A program made the position numbers and the translations under genes. From positions 5,580,001 to 5,644,000 of the forward strand of contig NC_003281.10 of NCBI RefSeq assembly GCF_000002985.6: 64,000 nt of DNA. Direction: 5' to 3'. The notes beneath the pieces are model-generated. The model worked only from the letters and a program-made list of their open reading frames with translations, searched no databases and was not told the DNA's origin. The stretch's first letter is position 1. Every line of letters starts with the position of its first letter. Positions 57,781 through 64,000 of the stretch are shown here, one piece after another. The DNA comes from Caenorhabditis elegans (Eukaryota > Nematoda > Chromadorea > Rhabditida > Rhabditidae).

Positions 57781-60700
57781 AAAATTTAATCCCAAAGCCG
57801 CCGAAATTTTCATTCTTGACTTATTGAACTTTTCTAAATGGATAATCTCTTGACATGTTTAACTTGTTTAATGTTTAATTTATCTTTCCACATAGGCGCC
57901 TACGCCTGCCACGTGCCTACCTACACATGGGCCTACGTATTTTACAAACCGCGAATCGCCTGTGTACTGTTCAAGTTTATCTTAGGCTAGTTCATTAAAA
58001 AATAGTGAATCTGCAAACATCAAACAAATGAGCTTACTCCAAAGAAACTTAAGTAATTATATTAAACGGTAGTCATGCCTACCACCTGCAGGCAGAAATG
58101 AGTTAGCCATTTACACCTCCGGAAAACATTCTTTTATTTATTAGGTGCCATGCTTTCTGTTTTCACAACCCACCTCATTTGTTTACTAAACTTCTGCGAA
58201 AAAAGGAACTGCAAAATGTTTGAATTATTTGTCAGAATAAATAGAATCAATTCTTCCTGAACAGGCTTAGTGTTGGATTAAAGACAAGCTTAAGAACAAA
58301 TTGAAAACGTTTTGGAAATGGCTGTGAGAGCACTTAAGATTTGATTTTTGTATTGAAGTTTAAATGTTTAAATGAGCGGAGGGAGAGTGGTTATGTAGAG
58401 AAAAGTCATCGAACTTCCGAATTTTTTTAAAATGGAACATTGTGAAACCGTCTACAATTCTAAGAAGAATGCATACGGGTGTGGTTTACCTCATCGCCAC
58501 TACCCGATCGTCAGTAACATTCACAACTTGCTGAAAAATCTATTTACATAGACTTATAAAAATTCGCGGCGGGTTTGACTCAGAATCTCCTAAGGTTCGT
58601 GGACAAACTTTCATGTTAACCATTCTGCAAAACTTGAAAACAAATAACTTCTTGGGCGTGACCGTAAAAAAAACTCGGCCACCAATATTTTTCTTTAGCG
58701 AAAAACTAATATGCAAAAGATACATGTACCTTTAAAAGTTGCCACATAGCTAATCTCTTTTCAATGGCTTCCCCAAAAACTGATCGAAAACAATGAAAAG
58801 CGTATTTAGTTTGGTTGGTTTCTATATTTTCAGGCAAATGAAGCTGTAAAGACAGGTAGTGCCAATTTATCTAGAGCTCCTAAATAGAATTTGTCTTTCT
58901 ATTAGATTCAATTTCTTTTGATTTCACGCATTGGCATGGTTTTCCGTGCCTACACAGAAGCAGGCCAGCAGTATGGCAGTCAGCAGGCACCCCCCCCCCC
59001 CATGCCGAGCTCCTACAACTTTCCCCTGTCGCGTGGAAAGTGCATTTATCTCAGAACAGAAAATGCACAAAAAGAGCCCCCATGGCATTTTTGTGAGGGT
59101 AATCCACTAAAATCCTTCAGATATAATATGATTTTGTGTCTTCTTCCCCTTCAATATATTTTCCACTTCAATTTGTCTTTTTTTGTGTGTGTTTCCCAAT
59201 TGCTTATAGCCGAAACGTGATGCCCATCGAAATTTTATACCAATCACGGAAATTGGAGAAATTTTTTTTTCAGAAAATTGTTCTCTGAGAGGTGGATGAT
59301 CTCCTAGATTTTTTAAATGCAAAACAAAATATTTGACAGAATCTCTAATATACAGTATGTCTTTAATTGCCTTACATAGAGCAATTCTAATTGTAAGGAC
59401 ACGATTGGAAATTTCCCAATTGTGAAAATTCTTTTCTAATTTTATTTTGTAAGAGTTTGTAAGAATTTGTGAAAATTAATTTATCTAAAAATTTAATAAC
59501 CATTAAAAGGGCGGAGCAAGTAGTTAACTCCGCCTCCATTTGTGGGGTGTGACGTTGAATACGTTCTCATATTTTTCCTTTTTAATATAGGTAGATTGAA
59601 AAAGTTTACATACTAGAATTAAGTTAAAATCTTCACGGTTAAAAATGGGGAGCAGTTATATTTACAAGCTCCACCCCTTTTATGGACGTGGATTGTTTTT
59701 TTTCCATAGAACTTTCACCTGTGGATCCGGATCAAGTTACACATTTAAAAAATTAAATTTTATACCGAAAATTGATATTTCTAACAAATAAACATGAAAT
59801 AACACATCCTTCAAGCCTCACATCTTTGGCAATTTGAATATAAAAAAGGTTTGGCAACTTTCGGTATACTTGAGCTCAAATACTGAAAACTTCAGCTTAA
59901 ATGCTCACTTTTAGCAAAAAAAAAACGCAATTCTCACACAGGTCGTTTCCTGGAACTCAACAATTTCTTCATTTTTTTGCCCATTTCTTTTCCTTCTCCA
60001 TCTTAACCGGAGAGTTCCAGAGCAAGCTTTTGGTCTCACGTCGTCTGTGTCTCTTTCGAGCTCTCTAAGCATCCAGTAAGTTTTCAAGCTTCTTCATTTT
60101 CTCTCTCTTTCTCTTTCTCTCTCTCTACACCATTCGAATTGCCTTTTTGGTGAAAGAGTAGTGTCATTGGCAGGGCACACACACATACACTCACATACAT
60201 GTGACAGAAAACGAAACAAATGCCCAACGGGCTCCGGAAGCTTTGTACTTTTTTCAGTTTTATTCCAGTTTTTTACAACCAATTTTCCCCTGTTTTTCAA
60301 TAATTTCATTTCATTATTCCCCTGTTTTCTTTCTTATTGTTAAATCTAAAAATTGATGTCCATGGCCTAGTTTTTCATTAATTTCATGTTTCTCGCCATT
60401 TTTCAAAACCTGAAGAGTGACACTAGTGGTCTAGTTATACTAATGAACGAATTTCTGTGGCCTAGCTTTATTTTCTTGTGACCTAACTTTTCATTGGATG
60501 TAGCTTCATGATTTTGGGCTACTTTTCTTATTAGGTGGCCTAGTTTTTTCAGATATTTTCGCGGTCTAGCTTTTATCCCGTTTTTTTTTCATTTGCAGTT
60601 TAATGTCCTAATTTATAATTGAGAGCCTAGTTGTTGCTTTCACATTATGATCTTGATGGTCTAACTTTTCCGTTGGTGACCTAATTTTTATTCTAGCACA

Positions 60701-63700
60701 ACATTTTCTTGCTGTGTGCTTTTTCCCGTGATTTTTCCTATTTTTCCGCAATTTTTTGGGTTTCTTTGTTCCATTGTTCTTCCGGATGTTCTTCTTTTTC
60801 GTGGGAACCAGCTTCCTGGAAAATTGATTCACATGACCTGATTTTTGATTTAGTGGCCTAGTTTTATCTCTTAAGATGGAAAAAATAGACGAAAAAGTTA
60901 GGCTACCACCTAGACCTCTCCACTTGTTTTTCTTATAGAAAGTCCTAGAACCTCTTAATTTCTCAATAAATATTAATCAAAAATCACTATTTCTTCGCAT
61001 AAAATATTATTGCATATAATTAGACAAAGTTCTCACGTCTTAACGACGTCATCGTCATTTTACCCCCTCCTCCCGCCTTCACATTTATTCTGACGCTGCT
61101 TTTCACCTATCTGTTTCACTAAACTTTCAATTAACAGACGTTGGTGGTACTCGGAAGTTAATAATATCCCCTTTTCCTATTAATATGAAACTTTATAAAT
61201 AGAGTTTCTAGTTCTAAGTTATTATAGTCTCTATTTTCAATTAAAAAACTTCCAGCTAGAAAAGTGCAAATTATTTTTATAGCTTACCCTTTTTGGAGAT
61301 TCGTTACATTTTAAGATTTATATTTCAAATTTTGAATTCAAACTATTTTATCTTGCTTTGCAAAAAAGTCAGCTAAACTGTAAAAAAAATTTTCCCCGCT
61401 TATAACTTTTTTATATCTTCCACCAATGTTGAGAAATTCCTTTTAGTTTTTTGGTATATTTTGCAAAATTATTTGTGGAAAAATATAATATTCAACTGAC
61501 ATTATATAAAAATTATTATTTTTTAACTTTTTATTAATAACAAATTTCATAGTTGCAGTCAATTTTAAGTTTTTAAGTTATAGTTTTACTTTTCTCCAAA
61601 TTTTGAATCAAGCCACTGTATTGCACCGGATTTCTGGATTTAGTTCAAATCTGTTAACCTATAAATGTTTTATTATTTTATTTACACATTTTGGTAATTG
61701 ACAATTTTTTAACTTCCATCATTGTATTTATTTGGTATTTTAATTAATGATGAATTAATGATGATCATATCACTTTTTTCCTGAAAGATATTTAGAAAAG
61801 CCTCGACCCAATATAGAAACTTTTAATTAACATGCTGCGTTGGAGGTACTCGGAAGTTGGTAATATCCTTTCTATTTTACAAATATTGCTATAATTTGGT
61901 TTTTATCAATATTTTAGTTTCATGTGACTAAAATAGTATTTTTCAGTATTTTGTTGAATTACTATTTTCTGTTTTTACTGAGAAAATAGTATTTTCAACA
62001 TTTTGTTAGTTAACAACTTTTTTGTAACCTACACTTTTTTCGAAGACATTCGTGTTTTTAAAATTTTCGCTCTTTCTCAGCTTCTAAATTTATTCATTCA
62101 TACATTATATGCTCCCTTAAATTAAATTACAAAAGATTTTTTGTACCCCTCTCGTACAATTGAACAGCTCTTTTGAATTTCGCGAAATTTTCCGAGACGG
62201 AATACAAAAAATAACTGTGACAGCCGGCACTCAATGAATAACCAATGAAACCAGCAGCAATAGCAGAAATTGGGGTGAAGAAAGAAAAGGCTAAAATTTG
62301 GCAGCGAAAAAAAAACGGTCAGCCAGAAAACTAATCAACATAAAACAAGACACACATATATACACACAAAAAAATGCGGATGAATTGGCTTTTTTCTTGC
62401 CTTCCATTGCTCTCTATTTCGTATTTGTAACTATAAAATTATTCTCGGCGAAATTTCTTTATTAACTTTGAGAAAATGGCGTTAGCCGATGCCAGCAAAA
62501 CCGCAATTTGTCAACTACCCAAAAAATAAGAAAAAACCTTCAAACAGAGCTACATATTTTTTCAACTTTGATCTGAATATTTTTGAAGATTTTATTTAAT
62601 TTTTACGCTGAAAGTTATCGGATGCGGTTGATTTTGTAGTAACATTTCAAACCAAAATAGCAAAGCCACAATTTTCCGGGAACTTTTCTCTTTTATAATT
62701 AAACTTATATCCCATGAATGCCTTTATTAACTTTAATAATTGATAATTGAAGACAGAATCTCCTTTGAGGTGGTGGCCGATGTGTGACGCCACTCCTCTT
62801 CCACAAGCGGTGGCAGTGGTTGGAGTGTGATTAACCCAGTCTAATCAAAAAGTCATTTTCCATTTCCAAAAGTTAATCAGTCTCTCCCAGAGCCCTATGA
62901 GCACACCTGACTTTTCCGCTTCTCAACTCACGAGGTCTCCCTTTTTCCGTCTCCGTCTCCGTACTCGTTATGCACTTTCACCACCCCACACGTACTATTT
63001 GGAGCCGATTATAGACATTTGACCTTAATCTCAGATTCTGAACAAAAATTGTAAATATAATGTGAATGTCACCGTCCTTGAAAAACATGCATCAGATGTG
63101 AATTCACCTGCATGTGGGTATATAATATTTAATTCCTACGATTATTAGGTTATTTTAGATGAAAACATTTGAGTTTATTCCTAATTTTTTTTTTGCAAAA
63201 ATTCAAATTCGTTGGCTACGGTAGACAAGTAGACAAATGCGCGTCAAATATGATGCTTCTGAATTTTTCCGACTTGTTCCCCGTGGCGCTGTCGGATGTT
63301 GATTTTTGTTCCCGTGCTTTGGGGTCCAATCCTCGTGTGGCAACCCAACTCTAAAAACCAAATACCAAATGTTCTATCTTCCACTTCACTGACTCACACT
63401 ACCTGAAATCGAATTTCCGTCCTCACCACGTCATTTTTTTTGCATCAAAACTGACAAATGTGTTCAAATTTGTGAGCCTTGTGAATTTTCGGCAACCAAA
63501 AAAACTGAAAATTTTAAGCATCAAAGGCCCGTCCATCTGCTCCAATCCCCTTTTAAAAAGAGCATGCCCCGTACGGACGGGGGGTCTGTGAATAATTTAT
63601 GAGTACTTCTGCGCTGGATAGCATGTGAGGGACGGCTTCTGAGCCAGTTTCATTCACTATTTAATTCATTCATTCACCAGTTTTTCTCTCTCTCTCTTTC

Positions 63701-64000
63701 TCCAGCTCCATCGGGTTTTTTTTTCATTCGGCTGTAGGGAAAGAAGAAGCTGAGTCTTTTTTACTCATTTTCACTTTTCAGATATCCATTCTTTTCCTGT
63801 CTAGTACTCACTCCGGTTAAAATTCCCAATTTAGCCAATTAGCACCCTATTTTTTCGAAAAATATTAAACTATGTCTGCAATAAAACTTTTCTTTACTCA
63901 TTGTGTCAAATTCAATTTATAGAACTTAGTGAACTCTATTTGGATTTTTTAAAAATAACTTTGTTCGATCTAGGAGGCCATAAATTTTTTTTTAACCCAC
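57781..64000. other. Gene-free AT-rich DNA to the window end
   Basis: No gene can be supported on either strand. Landmarks: TAGGC words 57895-57945; second copy of the 31-bp repeat 58963-58993 running into 12 C (58990-59001); CT and CA tracts 60100-60200; a GTGGCCTAGTTTTT repeat cluster 60361-60920; a related pair GGTACTCGGAAGTT at about 61146 and 61852; pyrimidine tract 63685-63703. It could be intronic or upstream DNA of a gene beyond the right edge. Confidence 0.45.
60361..60920. repeat. Degenerate GTGGCCTAGTTTTT repeat cluster
   Basis: About a dozen variants of GTGGCCTAGTTTTT (GTGGTCTAGTT, GCGGTCTAGCTTTT, GTGACCTAACTTTT, GTGGCCTAGTTTTATC) follow one another at irregular 25-60-bp spacing, nearly all in the same orientation. 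Confidence 0.7.

Overview
The window is nematode nuclear DNA, almost certainly Caenorhabditis elegans. It is AT-rich, genes are cut by many short introns ending in TTTTCAG, and several starts sit directly behind a TTTCAG trans-splice acceptor. Products and gene order (uev-2, ddx-15, ucr-1, ced-6, xnd-1, bas-1, basl-1, daf-4) match what I remember of chromosome III around cosmids F56D2 and C05D2. No database was consulted. Exon models were built by hand from splice consensus, reading phase and family alignment; reconstructed lengths for ddx-15 (739 aa), ucr-1 (471), ced-6 (492), xnd-1 (702) and basl-1 (509) agree with the lengths I remember.

Layout. 0-9 kb: a truncated, inverted copy of an RWD domain (-), a small secreted NTF2-like protein (-), uev-2, a UBC9-like E2 without the catalytic cysteine (+), a secreted SXP/RAL-2-like protein (+), and an RNF14-type RBR ubiquitin ligase (+), which is the parent of the RWD copy. 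9-14 kb: ddx-15 spliceosomal DEAH helicase (-) diverging from ucr-1, complex III core 1 (+). 15-20 kb: ced-6 engulfment adaptor (+) converging on a WDR37-like WD40 protein (-). 20-30 kb: a MADF-BESS regulator (-) diverging from xnd-1, a meiotic AT-hook chromatin protein (+), which converges on a membrane-anchored protein of unknown function (-). 32-37 kb: tandem aromatic amino acid decarboxylases bas-1 and basl-1 (+). 45-52 kb: daf-4, the type II BMP/TGF-beta receptor kinase (+). The gaps 37.2-45.1 kb and 51.8-64 kb contain no gene I can support; they hold several dispersed short-repeat families.

These are independent housekeeping and developmental genes rather than one pathway: ubiquitin/SUMO-type chemistry (uev-2, RBR), splicing, respiration, apoptotic-cell engulfment, meiotic crossover control, monoamine synthesis and TGF-beta signalling. 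The most unusual points are: BASL-1 lacks the PLP-anchoring HVDAAYAG segment, which is replaced by a 45-nt in-frame mini-intron; UEV-2 has Tyr at the UBC9 active site; the RWD duplicate shows patchy near-identity suggesting gene conversion; daf-4 has an apparent GC-AG intron and tandem acceptors 24 nt apart; and a dense family of short GCAGCCGACATCT-type repeats lies around the daf-4 3' end.
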